From Nocardia gamkensis NBRC 108242 (GTDB taxonomy: Bacteria; Actinomycetota; Actinomycetes; Mycobacteriales; Mycobacteriaceae): a stretch of DNA of 64,000 bases. The translations under genes were made by a program, and so were the position numbers. The stretch lies in contig NZ_BDBM01000016.1 in assembly GCF_001612985.1 (NCBI RefSeq), positions 62,001-126,000 of the forward strand, in the 5' to 3' direction. Shown here piece after piece: positions 1 to 8,418 of the stretch; positions within the stretch are counted from its first letter, which is position 1; each line of letters starts with the position of its first letter. The notes beneath the pieces were generated by a model. It was not told the origin of the DNA and made no database searches. It worked only from the letters and a program-made list of their open reading frames with translations.

Positions 1-34
1 CCGCCACGGCGAAAACGCCGGTGCGGCGCGGGGT

Positions 35-1099
35 TCACCCGACCCGATCGGTCGCCGCGCCCGCCGAGGGCTCGATCGGACCGACAGGGGCGAGCGGCCG
101 AGCGAGTCGACCGACACTGTGCAGGTGGCGCAGCGCGTGGATATAGGAGTCCAGGAGGCCGGTCTGGCAATAGGGCAGCCCGCGCTCGGCGCAGAACTCC
201 GCGACCAGCGGCTGGGCTCGGCGCAGGTTTGGCCGGGGCATGGACGGGAACAGGTGATGCTCGATCTGATAGTTCAGGCCGCCCAACGCCGTATCGATGA
301 GCAGGCTGCCGCGGACGTTGCGGGAGGTGAGCACTTGACGTCGCAGAAAGTCCTTCGAGTCGTCGGCCGTCAGCACCTCCATCCCCTTGTGGTTGGGCGC
401 GAAGGTGCAGCCCATGTAGAGCCCGAACAGGCCCTGGTGCACGAGGATGAAACCCACGGCCTCGGCCGGGGACAGGACCAGGAACACCGCGCAGAGGTAC
501 CCGGTGGCGTGCGCGGCGAGCAACAGTCCCTCCCAGGCGCGGTGCGGGATGTCCCACCGCAGCACCGCACGGGCGCTCGCGAAGTGCAGGCTCCAGCCCT
601 CCAGCAGCAGCATCGGAAAGAACAGCCAGGCCTGGTGCCGGAAAATCAGCCGCCGCAGGCCCCGGGCCGCGTGTGCTCGATCGCCGGAATGCGCCAGCAC
701 ACCCATGACGTCGGGGTCGGCGCCCTCGGTGTTCGGGTGTGCGTGGTGCCGGTTGTGATTGCTGGTCCACCAGCCGATGCTCACCCCGATACCGAGGTTG
801 CCGAAGAGCACGCCGTACAGGTAGTCGGCGCGCCGGGTGCCGAAGATCTGCCGGTGTCCGGCATCGTGGCCGAGGAAGGCGATCTGGGCGAACACCGCGG
901 CCAGGAACGCGGCGACGCCCAGCTGCCACCACGAGTGGCCGACCACCACGAACGCCGTCCACCCGGCCGCGAACGCCACAGCTGTGAGCGCACTCTTCCA
1001 GAGGTAATACCGCCGCCGCCTGCTCAGCAGTCCCGCGCCCCGCACCCGGCGCAGCAACACCGCGTACTCACTGCCGCGCGCCGACACAGCACTTTCCAT
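35..1099 (-). CDS. Membrane fatty acid desaturase (front-end / linoleoyl-CoA type)
   Basis: Membrane di-iron acyl desaturase that introduces a double bond into a fatty-acyl chain at the cytoplasmic membrane. The three histidine boxes are visible in a 354-residue product: HDAGH (78-82), HNRHH (115-119) and QIEHH (278-282). The glutamine in the third box is typical of delta-6/front-end and mycobacterial DesA3-like enzymes. Hydrophobic stretches lie before box 1 and between boxes 2 and 3. The reading frame stays open far upstream, but homology begins near the ATG at 1099 (preceded in frame by two GTG codons), so that start is chosen. It is a single gene divergent from the ZIP transporter. Substrate and regiospecificity cannot be read from the sequence. 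Confidence 0.88.
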   Translation of the reverse strand: MESAVSARGSEYAVLLRRVRGAGLLSRRRRYYLWKSALTAVAFAAGWTAFVVVGHSWWQLGVAAFLAAVFAQIAFLGHDAGHRQIFGTRRADYLYGVLFGNLGIGVSIGWWTSNHNRHHAHPNTEGADPDVMGVLAHSGDRAHAARGLRRLIFRHQAWLFFPMLLLEGWSLHFASARAVLRWDIPHRAWEGLLLAAHATGYLCAVFLVLSPAEAVGFILVHQGLFGLYMGCTFAPNHKGMEVLTADDSKDFLRRQVLTSRNVRGSLLIDTALGGLNYQIEHHLFPSMPRPNLRRAQPLVAEFCAERGLPYCQTGLLDSYIHALRHLHSVGRLARPLAPVGPIEPSAGAATDRVG

Positions 1100-1327
1100 C
1101 ACCACGGGCCGCCTACCGTCCTGCTCTCGCCGTTGTCCGCCGGAGCTCATCCGACCATTGGTGTTCGATCGCAAGTCAAGCACAGAACAGCTCAACCCTC
1201 GCGAGAACAGAATGCCGTGCACCGGCGGCGCCTCGTTTCCGACCCCGGCAGTACGGGTAGCTCGGACGAGAAGCCGGCGATGATCCGCGCTGGTTTCCGC
1301 GGGTTCGAGCAGTGAGGAGACGGTCGG

Positions 1328-2083
1328 GTGTCTGGGTTGTGGGTTGCGGGCGGGTGGGGGTTGCTGGCCGGATCCGCCCTGCTGATAGGGGCTTTGGTGG
1401 GATTCTTGGCGCGCGTCCCGACGAAGATCGTGGCCAGCGTGATGGGGTTCGGCAGCGGGGTGCTGCTGTCGGCGGTGTCGTTCGAGTTGATCGCCGACGC
1501 GCACGAACGCGCCGGATTGCCGCCCACCGCGCTCGGCGCCGTGTCCGGTGCGGTGATCTATACCCTGGCCAACCTCGCTCTGGCCCGTCGCGGAGCTCGC
1601 CACCGCAAGCGTTCGGGAGACCAGCAACCCAGCGAAGCCGAACAGTCCGGCTCCGGCACGGCCATCGCGTTGGGCGCGCTACTGGACGGTGTGCCCGAGT
1701 CCATCGTCATCGGGACCAGCTTGCTCGGCGGCAAGACCGTCAGCGCCGTCACCGTGGCCGCGGTGTTCATCAGCAATATCCCCGAGGGCCTGTCCAGCGC
1801 GGCCGGTATGCGCCGCGCCCACCGCCATCCGCGTTACGTGTTCGGCTTGTGGGGCGGGATAGCGGTGATCAGCGGCGTGTCCGCCATGGCGGGTTACGGA
1901 TTGCTCGGCGACGCCGCGCCCGCCGTGCTCGCGGCGATCACCGCACTGGCCGCGGGCGCGATCCTGGCCATGATCACCGACACCATGATTCCGGAGGCGT
2001 TCGAGGACGCCCACCTGTGGGTCGGGTTGATCACGGTGGCGGGTTTCCTCACCGCCTTCGCGCTGTCCCAGCTCGACCACTAG
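1328..2083 (+). CDS. ZIP family metal transporter
   Basis: Predicted inner-membrane divalent metal (zinc/iron-type) permease of the ZIP family, 251 residues, about eight hydrophobic helices. Typical features are a helix ending in SFELIADAHE, a His/Arg-rich cytoplasmic loop around residues 90-110, and the paired metal-site helices containing GVPES and NIPEGLS, the latter being the ZIP helix V signature. It starts with GTG; no strong ribosome site precedes it, so the exact start is uncertain by a few codons. It is followed 70 bp downstream by an SDR gene on the same strand. Metal specificity is not decided by sequence. Confidence 0.85.
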   Translation: MSGLWVAGGWGLLAGSALLIGALVGFLARVPTKIVASVMGFGSGVLLSAVSFELIADAHERAGLPPTALGAVSGAVIYTLANLALARRGARHRKRSGDQQPSEAEQSGSGTAIALGALLDGVPESIVIGTSLLGGKTVSAVTVAAVFISNIPEGLSSAAGMRRAHRHPRYVFGLWGGIAVISGVSAMAGYGLLGDAAPAVLAAITALAAGAILAMITDTMIPEAFEDAHLWVGLITVAGFLTAFALSQLDH

Positions 2084-2153
2084 GGCAGGGTCATGTTCGA
2101 GGTCGGCATGCGGCTTGACTTCGAGCGCGCTCCAGCTCTTAGCGTCGGTGATC

Positions 2154-2864
2154 ATGACGACAACACTGATCACCGGAGCGAACAAGGGGCTCGGTTTCGA
2201 GTCCGCTCGCGGACTGCTCGCCGCGGGCCACACCGTCTACCTCGGCAGCCGCGACGCCGAGCGCGGGCGCCGGGCCGCCGAACAGTTGGGCGCGCGGCCG
2301 GTGCGGCTGGACGTCACCGACGACGCGTCCGTGGCTGCCGCCGTCGCGACCATCGAGGCAGCTGGAGGCCTGGATGTACTGGTCAACAACGCCGGCATCG
2401 CACCGGAATGGAGCGCCACCGACACCGTGACCGGCGCGGCGGACCTCACCGCCGAATTGATGCGGCAGACATTCGAGACGAACGTCTTCGGCACGGTGCG
2501 CGTCCTGCACGCGTTCCTGCCGCTGTTGCGGCGTTCCACGGCCCCGGTCGTGGTCAATGTCAGCAGCGGCCTGGCCTCGCTGAGCAAGGTCACCACCCCG
2601 GGCACCCCGGCATATGCCTACACGGGCATCGCCTATCCGGCATCGAAAACCGCGGTCAACGTCATCACCGTGCAGTACGCGAAGGCGTTTCCGGAAATGC
2701 GGATCAACGCGGTGGAGCCCGGGTTCACCAAAACCGACCTGAACGGGGGAACCGGCCACCAGACAGTGGAGCGCGGCGCGGAGATCATCGTGCGGATGGC
2801 GCAGGTGGGTCCGGACGGGCCCACCGGGGGCTACTTCGACGCCGAAGGCACCCTTCCGTGGTGA
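2154..2864 (+). CDS. SDR family NAD(P)-dependent oxidoreductase
   Basis: Classical short-chain dehydrogenase of 236 residues. The cofactor motif TGANKGLG lies at the N-terminus, NNAG follows in the middle of the Rossmann fold, then the catalytic serine strand (NVSSG) and a YPASK active-site motif, the usual Tyr-x3-Lys. The start ATG at 2154 places the first beta strand (TTLITG) right at the N-terminus; an upstream in-frame codon at 2115 would add 13 unlikely residues. A TAGCGT box lies 8 nt before the ATG, suggesting a short-leader or leaderless transcript. The substrate is unknown; carbonyl-reductase-like members of the family share this form. Confidence 0.88.
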   Translation: MTTTLITGANKGLGFESARGLLAAGHTVYLGSRDAERGRRAAEQLGARPVRLDVTDDASVAAAVATIEAAGGLDVLVNNAGIAPEWSATDTVTGAADLTAELMRQTFETNVFGTVRVLHAFLPLLRRSTAPVVVNVSSGLASLSKVTTPGTPAYAYTGIAYPASKTAVNVITVQYAKAFPEMRINAVEPGFTKTDLNGGTGHQTVERGAEIIVRMAQVGPDGPTGGYFDAEGTLPW

Positions 2865-2924
2865 TCGGATCGGTCACGAAGGCAGGCGCCGCACAGCAGA
2901 GGGCGCAAGCGCACCGACGAGGTC

Positions 2925-3776
2925 TCAGGAGGTGGCGATGACAGTGCTCGCCACCAACGCGGCGGCCAGCCCGATGAACTGGCTCCGGCGCAATCGCTCC
3001 TTCAGCGCCGACACGCCCAGTACCACGGGGACGATCGGGTAGAGCGAAGACAGCACGACTGCCACGGCCAGGTACTCGGTCCGGGTGGCGAAGAGGTAGG
3101 ACACCAGTGCGGCGGCGGCCAGGACGCCGGAGCACACGGCGGCGAAGTCGGCCCGATGCGGCCGGGCCGTCGCTGCGTCGCCGGCTCCGGACGCGATCTT
3201 CCACGCCGACAGGGCGACGAGAACGACCGCCGCTGCCCGGCCCGCGGTCACCGGCCAGATACCGGAGACCGGTGTGGCCTGGGCCAAGGCGAGGTACTGC
3301 ACGCCGATCCCGGCGCCGGCGATCAGTCCGTCGCCGATGGCGGCGCGGGCATTCGCGGCGGTACCGGTGGTGCCGTCCGCGACGAGCCAGAGAGCCGGCA
3401 CGGCTACCGCGATCCCGGCCCATGCCGAGGGCGCCGGATGTTCCCCGAGGACGGCGGTGCCGACGAGGACCGGCAACGCGACGCCACCCACGGCGCTGAC
3501 CGGTACCACCACCGACATCGCTCCACGGCTGATGCCCCGGAACAGGAATGTCATCGCGATACCGGTACCCACGCCGGACAGCGCTCCCCACCCGAGATCG
3601 GCCGGATGCGGCACGAGGCGGCGAGCCAACAGGCCGGCGAGGATGGTGACGGCAAGCCCGCCGAGTTGCCCGAGCAAGGCGACGCGCACGAACCCGACGC
3701 GCCGGGACGCGACGCCACCCACGAAATCCGACAGGCCGTAACTCGATGCGGAAACCAGTGCCAGAAGCGTGCCCAT
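2925..3776 (-). CDS. EamA/DMT family transporter
   Basis: Drug/metabolite-type exporter of 283 residues with about ten hydrophobic helices and the internal two-fold EamA repeat (a second half beginning near residue 145). The ATG at 3776 starts directly with a membrane helix (GTLLALVSASSYG) and lies 2 bp after the stop of the upstream marR gene, so the two are co-transcribed and probably translationally coupled. The likely role is efflux of a small compound sensed by the MarR protein. The substrate is unknown. Confidence 0.82.
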   Translation of the reverse strand: MGTLLALVSASSYGLSDFVGGVASRRVGFVRVALLGQLGGLAVTILAGLLARRLVPHPADLGWGALSGVGTGIAMTFLFRGISRGAMSVVVPVSAVGGVALPVLVGTAVLGEHPAPSAWAGIAVAVPALWLVADGTTGTAANARAAIGDGLIAGAGIGVQYLALAQATPVSGIWPVTAGRAAAVVLVALSAWKIASGAGDAATARPHRADFAAVCSGVLAAAALVSYLFATRTEYLAVAVVLSSLYPIVPVVLGVSALKERLRRSQFIGLAAALVASTVIATS

Positions 3777-3778
3777 GA

Positions 3779-4297
3779 TCAGGCCTCCCGGTCCCGCTCG
3801 GCCTGGCCCACCGGACACACCGCCGATCGAGTGCAGCAGCCGCGGTCGCACAACCGGCACAACAGATCCGCACTGCCGATCTCCCCGTACAGCCGGGCGA
3901 GCAGCTTCACCAGCAACTCCGTCAACGCTTCCCGCTCGGGGGCGTCGAGGTCGGAGATCAGCTCGGTCAGCCGTCCGGCGCGAGCGGCGAGGATCCGGCC
4001 TGCGGTTTCGCGGCCCGACGGCGTCAGGCTCACGCCGACCAGCCGACCGGTGCCGGGAGCGCGGCGGATCAGTCCGGCGGCCTCCATCGCATCGACCATG
4101 CGGGTGGTCGCGGACTGACTCAGGCCCACTCGTCTACCCAGATCGGTCACGCCGAGACCCGGCGACTGCGCGAGCGTCACCAGCGCGCTCGCGCCGCTCG
4201 CGCTCACCGCACCGGTGCTGTGCACCTCGGCGAGCATCACGTCGTTGATCGCGAGCGCCGCCGCCCCCAGCAGATTCGCCAAACGCTGATCATGCAT
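3779..4297 (-). CDS. MarR family transcriptional regulator with Cys-rich C-terminal tail
   Basis: Winged-helix repressor of 172 residues. The MarR core (about 10-140) contains a recognition region LGRRVGLSQSATTRMVDAM and a basic wing. Beyond the usual MarR length the tail carries five cysteines, C147, C150, C154, C155 and C161 (CxxCx3CCx5C), a possible zinc, Fe-S or thiol-redox site. The start codon sits inside a perfect palindrome (4292-4308), so autorepression is likely. The next gene on the strand is an EamA exporter 2 bp downstream, fitting a repressor-pump pair. No ribosome site is seen before the ATG, which may be leaderless. Confidence 0.85.
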   Translation of the reverse strand: MHDQRLANLLGAAALAINDVMLAEVHSTGAVSASGASALVTLAQSPGLGVTDLGRRVGLSQSATTRMVDAMEAAGLIRRAPGTGRLVGVSLTPSGRETAGRILAARAGRLTELISDLDAPEREALTELLVKLLARLYGEIGSADLLCRLCDRGCCTRSAVCPVGQAERDREA

Positions 4298-4308
4298 GAC
4301 TCATGCAT
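4292..4308. promoter_or_regulatory. Palindromic operator over the marR start codon
   Basis: ATGCATGA-C-TCATGCAT: two perfect 8-bp half sites around one central base. The marR ATG (4297-4295, minus strand) is part of the left arm. A MarR dimer bound here would block transcription or a leaderless start of the marR-eamA operon. The assignment rests on position and symmetry. Confidence 0.6.
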
Positions 4309-4460
4309 ACCCGTGCCGACAGAGCTCAACCGACAGAAGTTCCGCGAACGATCAGGATTCGAGAAGCGCTGGTCACCGAGCCGGAACTACCGTCATCAGC
4401 ACGGAGGTCCGCCCGGCGCATCGCCGGGACGCGGTATGGATCGCAGGCAGAGGAGGACGC

Positions 4461-4919
4461 ATGACTTGGAACGAGCGGGTTCGACGGACACACCGGTGGC
4501 TTGCCATCGTCTTCACGGTGACGATCGTGGCCACCGTCGTCACCTTGGCGCTGAAGGGTCCGGTCTGGGTGTCCTACGTGCCGCTGGCACCACTCGCCTT
4601 GCTGCTCTTGTCCGGTCTCGGCATCTTCGTGTTGTCGTATGCCGCTACGCGACGAAGCCGAGCCGCGAACATTCCGCAGGCCGGGGCTTCCCGCAGTTCC
4701 GCACCACGGGTCCGGCAGCTGCACCGTGGATCGGGCATTGTCTTCGTCGCGACGGTCCTCGCCACCTTCGTCGCCTTGGCCCAGGAGCAGCCGGTCGTCT
4801 GGGTGTCCTACCTGCCGCTGCTCCCGCTCGCCCTGCTCCTGTTCTCCGGCCTGTACATGCTGGTAGGTCCGTATTCCGTCCGGCGGCGCAGCGCCCGCCG
4901 GGCCGCGCAGCCGGGCTGA
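4461..4919 (+). CDS. Four-helix membrane protein made of a tandem two-helix duplication
   Basis: Unrecognised 152-residue membrane protein. Residues 10-57 and 87-135 are an internal repeat: both run H-R-x2-x-IVF, then VATVVTLA/LATFVALA, then V-WVSY-PL-PLALLL-SGL. Each unit gives two hydrophobic helices with the WVSY turn between them; the linker and C-terminus are Arg-rich and presumably cytoplasmic. The ATG at 4461 has a clear AGGAGGA ribosome site (4451-4457). It lies between the marR gene (divergent) and an MFS exporter on the same strand 100 bp downstream. No function is assigned. Confidence 0.8.
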   Translation: MTWNERVRRTHRWLAIVFTVTIVATVVTLALKGPVWVSYVPLAPLALLLLSGLGIFVLSYAATRRSRAANIPQAGASRSSAPRVRQLHRGSGIVFVATVLATFVALAQEQPVVWVSYLPLLPLALLLFSGLYMLVGPYSVRRRSARRAAQPG

Positions 4920-5020
4920 GGATCACGGGACGAGTTCGCGGCGAATTTCCGCACCCGCGATGAATCACGGCCGTGGCGCCGGTAGGTACTGGCGAACCTA
5001 TCGGAGGAGGACTTTCGCCC

Positions 5021-6427
5021 ATGAATATGACCACGGGACAGCGCTGGATACTCGCGCTGACATCGGTGGCCGCGCTACTGATCTCGCTGGACGCACTGGT
5101 CGTCACCACCGCGCTGCACGCGATCCAGCTCGACCTGCACGCCTCGATCGCCGAACTCGAGTGGACCGTCAACGCCTACACCCTCAGCTTCGCGGTGTTG
5201 CTGATGGCGGGTGCGGCGCTGGGCGAGCGATACGGACGGCGCCGCGTGCTGGTCGCCGGGGTGCTGCTGTTCTCGGCGGCGTCGGCGGCGTGCGCGCTGG
5301 CTCCGAGCCTGGGCTGGCTGATCGCCGCCCGCGCGGTGCAGGGCGTGGGATCGGCGGCCGTCATGCCGGTGGGCATGGCACTGTTGTCGGCCGCCTTCCC
5401 GCCCGAACAGCGCACCCGCGCGCTCGGGCTGTTCGCGGCGGTGACCGGACTGGCTACGCTCGGCGGTCCCCTGGTCGGCGGCGCGGTGGTGGAGGGGGCG
5501 ACATGGCAGTGGATCTTCTGGCTGAATCTGCCGATCGCCGCACTGCTCGTGCCGCTGATGCTGACCCGGTTGCCGGAGAGCCGAGGCGAGGCACGCGCAC
5601 TGGACTACCCGGGTATCGGGCTGGCCGGCGCCGCCGCGCTGGGATCGGTGTGGGGTCTGCTGCGCGGCAACGAATCGGGCTGGGGCAGTGCGGAAGTTCT
5701 CGCGGCGTTCGCGCTCGGGGCGGTCGCGCTGGTCGCGTTGGTGCGCTGGGAACGGCGGGCCACCGCGCCACTGATCCCGATGCGGCTGTTCGCCGCGCGC
5801 GGCTTCTCGATCGGCAACGCGGTGGGGTTCCTGCTGTTCGGTTCCATTTTCAGCGGGGCGTTCTTCTTCGCGCAGTTCCTGCAGACGGTCCAGCACCACG
5901 GTCCGCTCGGCGCGGGGGTGCGGCTGGCGCCGTGGACGATCACCCTGTTCCTCGTCGCGCCGGTAGCGGGCAGGCAGGTCAACCGTTTCGGTGAACGACC
6001 GCTCGTGGTCGCGGGACTGCTCATGCAGGCCGGGGGCTACGGCTGCCTCGCGATCATGGCCGGGCCGCAGCTGTCCTACCCGGCCATGATCGCGCCCTTC
6101 GTGCTCAGCGGCGTCGGCGTCTCGATGGCCATTCCCGCGGCACAGAGCGCCGTGCTGCGTTCGGTGCCGCTGTCGGCGGTGGGTGCGGCGTCGGGCACGT
6201 TCAACACCTTGCGTCAACTCGGGGGCGCGTTCGGAATCGCGCTACCCGCGGCGGTTTTCGCCTCGGTCGGCGGTCTCGGATCCGCGGGTGCCTTCAGCAC
6301 CGGATTCGCCGCCGCCATCGGCACGGCGGCACTGCTGGCGCTGACCGGCGCCGCGCTCGGCCTCCTGCTACCGGCCGGCGCGCCCGTCGCCGCGCCTGCC
6401 GACGCGCAGCCGGTCGCGGCTCGGTAG
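5021..6427 (+). CDS. DHA2 family MFS efflux transporter (14-helix type)
   Basis: Proton-driven drug exporter of the EmrB/QacA class, 468 residues. The first helix carries the family motif LDALVVTTAL; motif A (GERYGRRR) follows helix 2, and ARAVQGVGSAA plus the motif C region (GPLVGG) follow in helices 4-5. The ATG at 5021 has a strong GGAGGAGG (5003-5010). Its stop codon overlaps the probable -10 box of the sigma-factor gene that begins 10 bp downstream. Likely substrates are lipophilic or cationic toxicants; the pump gene itself carries no specificity clue. Confidence 0.88.
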   Translation: MNMTTGQRWILALTSVAALLISLDALVVTTALHAIQLDLHASIAELEWTVNAYTLSFAVLLMAGAALGERYGRRRVLVAGVLLFSAASAACALAPSLGWLIAARAVQGVGSAAVMPVGMALLSAAFPPEQRTRALGLFAAVTGLATLGGPLVGGAVVEGATWQWIFWLNLPIAALLVPLMLTRLPESRGEARALDYPGIGLAGAAALGSVWGLLRGNESGWGSAEVLAAFALGAVALVALVRWERRATAPLIPMRLFAARGFSIGNAVGFLLFGSIFSGAFFFAQFLQTVQHHGPLGAGVRLAPWTITLFLVAPVAGRQVNRFGERPLVVAGLLMQAGGYGCLAIMAGPQLSYPAMIAPFVLSGVGVSMAIPAAQSAVLRSVPLSAVGAASGTFNTLRQLGGAFGIALPAAVFASVGGLGSAGAFSTGFAAAIGTAALLALTGAALGLLLPAGAPVAAPADAQPVAAR

Positions 6428-6430
6428 GTT
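6425..6430 (+). promoter_or_regulatory. Probable -10 box (leaderless) of the ECF sigma gene
   Basis: TAGGTT ends exactly 6 nt before the ATG at 6437, the spacing of actinobacterial leaderless promoters. It overlaps the stop codon of the upstream MFS gene. No ribosome site is present. Confidence 0.45.
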
Positions 6431-6436
6431 GCGACG

Positions 6437-7402
6437 ATGACCATCGGCGCCGATTTCGCGGCCGAGACCATGACCTACCGGCCGGAGCTGCTCGCACACT
6501 GCTATCGCATGCTCGGGTCCGTCCACGACGCCGAGGACCTGGTGCAGGAAACGCTGTTGCGGGCCTGGCGGGCCGCCGACCGGTTCGACGAGCGGCGCGC
6601 TTCGCTGCGCACGTGGCTGTACCGCATCGCCACCAACGCCTGCCTGACCGCGCTCGAACAGCGCGGCAGGCGGGCCTTGCCCACCGACCTGAACGGACCG
6701 GCCGCGACCGTCCGGCCCCGGCCGCCCCGGCATCCCGAAATCTCCTGGCTGGAACCGATTCCCGACGCCCTGCTCGGCAACTCGGCCGATGACCCGGCGA
6801 CCGTGGTGGCCGCGCGCAGCGGCATCCGCCTCGCCTTCATCGCCGCGCTGCAATACCTGCCCGCCCGCCAGCGCGCGGTGCTCCTCTTGCGCGACGTGCT
6901 CGCCTGGTCCGCCGCGGAGGTCGCCGATCTGCTCGACACCTCCCCCGCCGCGGTCAACAGCGCCCTGCAACGCGCCCGCGCCCAGCTCGACAAGGCCGCC
7001 CCCATGATCGATCGGATGTCCGAATCCCTGAGCCCCGGCGAGCGCGCGATGATCGATCGCTACGTCACCGCCTTCGGCAACGGCGATATGGACGAACTCA
7101 GCAAGCTCCTGCGCGACGACGTGGTGCTCGAGATGCCACCCGCCCTGGTCTGGTTCGCCGGCCGCGCCCACGTGGTCGCGTTCTTCGCGCACAAGGCGAA
7201 TCAGGACGGCGACACCTGGCGGGCCGTGCCGACCGCCGCCAACACCCAGCCCGCCGTCGCCTACTACCTGCGCGACGCGGACGGGACCCACCGCGCGCAC
7301 TCCATCCACGTTCTCACCACGACCGAGACCGCCATCGAACGCATCACCGTCTTCCTCGGCGAGGAATTGTTCCGGCCCTTCGGTCTGCCGCCGGCACTGT
7401 GA
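6437..7402 (+). CDS. ECF RNA polymerase sigma factor, SigG-like, with C-terminal SnoaL-like domain
   Basis: Extracytoplasmic-function sigma factor of 321 residues. Region 2 (about 15-80) contains LLAHCYRMLGSVHDAEDLVQETLLRAWR and the strand-separating segment SLRTWLYRIATNACL; region 4 (about 125-185) has LPARQRAVLLLRDVLAWSAAEVADLL. Residues ~200-315 form an NTF2/SnoaL-like domain, as in mycobacterial SigG and the ECF groups that use a fused C-terminal domain in place of a separate anti-sigma factor. No anti-sigma gene lies next to it, in line with that. It probably binds an unknown ligand through the SnoaL-like domain. Confidence 0.88.
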   Translation: MTIGADFAAETMTYRPELLAHCYRMLGSVHDAEDLVQETLLRAWRAADRFDERRASLRTWLYRIATNACLTALEQRGRRALPTDLNGPAATVRPRPPRHPEISWLEPIPDALLGNSADDPATVVAARSGIRLAFIAALQYLPARQRAVLLLRDVLAWSAAEVADLLDTSPAAVNSALQRARAQLDKAAPMIDRMSESLSPGERAMIDRYVTAFGNGDMDELSKLLRDDVVLEMPPALVWFAGRAHVVAFFAHKANQDGDTWRAVPTAANTQPAVAYYLRDADGTHRAHSIHVLTTTETAIERITVFLGEELFRPFGLPPAL

Positions 7403-7472
7403 CGCAGGTTGCGGTGCGGGCCGCCGAGAGGGACATCCGAAGGCGGCGAACTCCCCCTGCACGGGAGAGCGT

Positions 7473-7478
7473 TATCGT
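7473..7478 (+). promoter_or_regulatory. Probable -10 box (leaderless) of lipB
   Basis: TATCGT ends 6 nt before the lipB ATG at 7485, the actinobacterial leaderless spacing. A GGAG at 7480-7483 is too close to the ATG to act as a normal ribosome site. Confidence 0.4.
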
Positions 7479-7484
7479 CGGAGC

Positions 7485-8120
7485 ATGCGATCCAGGCCGC
7501 TGACGTTGATCCAGGACGACCTCGTCGACTACGACAAGGCCATGGAACGCATGGGTGAACTGGTCGACCAACGCCACAGCGGCGCGCGGCCGGATACCTT
7601 GTGGCTGCTGAGCCACCCGCCGGTCTACACCATCGGACGCAGAACGCCGCAGGACCACCTGCCGGACCCGGCCCATGACATCCCGGTCGTGCAGACCACG
7701 CGCGGGGGCCAGCTCACCTATCACGGCCCCGGCCAGCTGGTCGGCTATCTCATCGTCCGGCTCGATCCCGGCGAAGGAGTGGTCGATTACATCCGCGAGG
7801 TCGAGTTCCGCCTGATCGAGGCACTCGGCCGGCTGGGCATCGCCGCGGAACGCCGCGATACCCCACCCGGCTCCGAACTGCTCACGGGTGTGTGGACCAG
7901 GCACACCGGCCGCAAGATCGTCTCCATCGGCATGCGCCAGAGCCGCGGGATCACCAGTCACGGCTTCGCGCTCAACGTGAACGGTGACCTCGAACCCTGG
8001 CACTGGGCGGTTGCCTGCGGACTCCCCGACGTCGACATGACCTCCGTGGCACGCGAATCCGGGACGGCCACCATGGACCAGGTGCGCCCGATCGTCGCCA
8101 CCGCGTTCGAGGCGAATTGA
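7485..8120 (+). CDS. lipB: Octanoyl-[ACP]:protein octanoyltransferase LipB
   Basis: Moves octanoate from acyl carrier protein to the lipoyl domains of 2-oxoacid dehydrogenases and GcvH, the first step of lipoate synthesis, in the cytoplasm. The 211-residue product has the family signature RGGQLTYHGPGQLV (73-86), the catalytic lysine K144 in GRKIVSIGMR and the acyl-thioester cysteine C178 in VACGLPDVDMTS. Length fits the family. Unlike the usual actinobacterial arrangement, lipA is not next to it; the genes on either side are a sigma factor and gene remnants. It may therefore be a second or relocated copy. Confidence 0.9.
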   Translation: MRSRPLTLIQDDLVDYDKAMERMGELVDQRHSGARPDTLWLLSHPPVYTIGRRTPQDHLPDPAHDIPVVQTTRGGQLTYHGPGQLVGYLIVRLDPGEGVVDYIREVEFRLIEALGRLGIAAERRDTPPGSELLTGVWTRHTGRKIVSIGMRQSRGITSHGFALNVNGDLEPWHWAVACGLPDVDMTSVARESGTATMDQVRPIVATAFEAN

Positions 8121-8136
8121 ACGCGGGGAGCAGATG

Positions 8137-8418
8137 TCAGGCGCGTGCCGCGGGTACCAGTCGGGCTCGTGAGGTCAACGCGCGCATGCCCGTCTTCACG
8201 ACGTTCGCGTAGGCGGCGGTCGCGGCGCGGTCGGTGGGCCGCAACGGGATCCGCAGCAGCTCACGGGTTCGGTGATGCAACAGCGTCCGTACCGCGAAGT
8301 CGGGCGGTGTGCGTGGCACCCAGGCGTCGGGCCGCAACAGTTCCGGTGCGAGCTTGTCGCTGTCCGGGGTGACGGCGAGTTCGGCGAGCCGTCCGGACGT
8401 TTGCCATCCTCGAGTCAT
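8137..8418 (-). CDS. Hypothetical short ORF, possible C-terminal remnant of a larger gene
   Basis: A 93-residue frame from the ATG at 8418 (a longer version begins at 8454). The last 60 residues (from DAWVPRTPP, then HHRTRELLRIPLRPTDRAA) look like protein in composition, but no family is recognised with confidence. It overlaps head-to-head by 2 bp with the start of the truncated FAD oxidoreductase on the other strand. The N-terminal part may be non-coding. A decayed gene is as likely as an intact small one. Confidence 0.35.
   Translation of the reverse strand: MTRGWQTSGRLAELAVTPDSDKLAPELLRPDAWVPRTPPDFAVRTLLHHRTRELLRIPLRPTDRAATAAYANVVKTGMRALTSRARLVPAARA

Noticed and set aside
1..34. Hairpin CGGCG-AAAA-CGCCG as terminator of the desaturase
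   Set aside because: Stem of only 5 bp at the window edge; not enough to call.
119..1315. Long plus-strand frame opposite the desaturase gene
   Set aside because: Antisense shadow produced by high GC; the three histidine boxes are on the minus strand.
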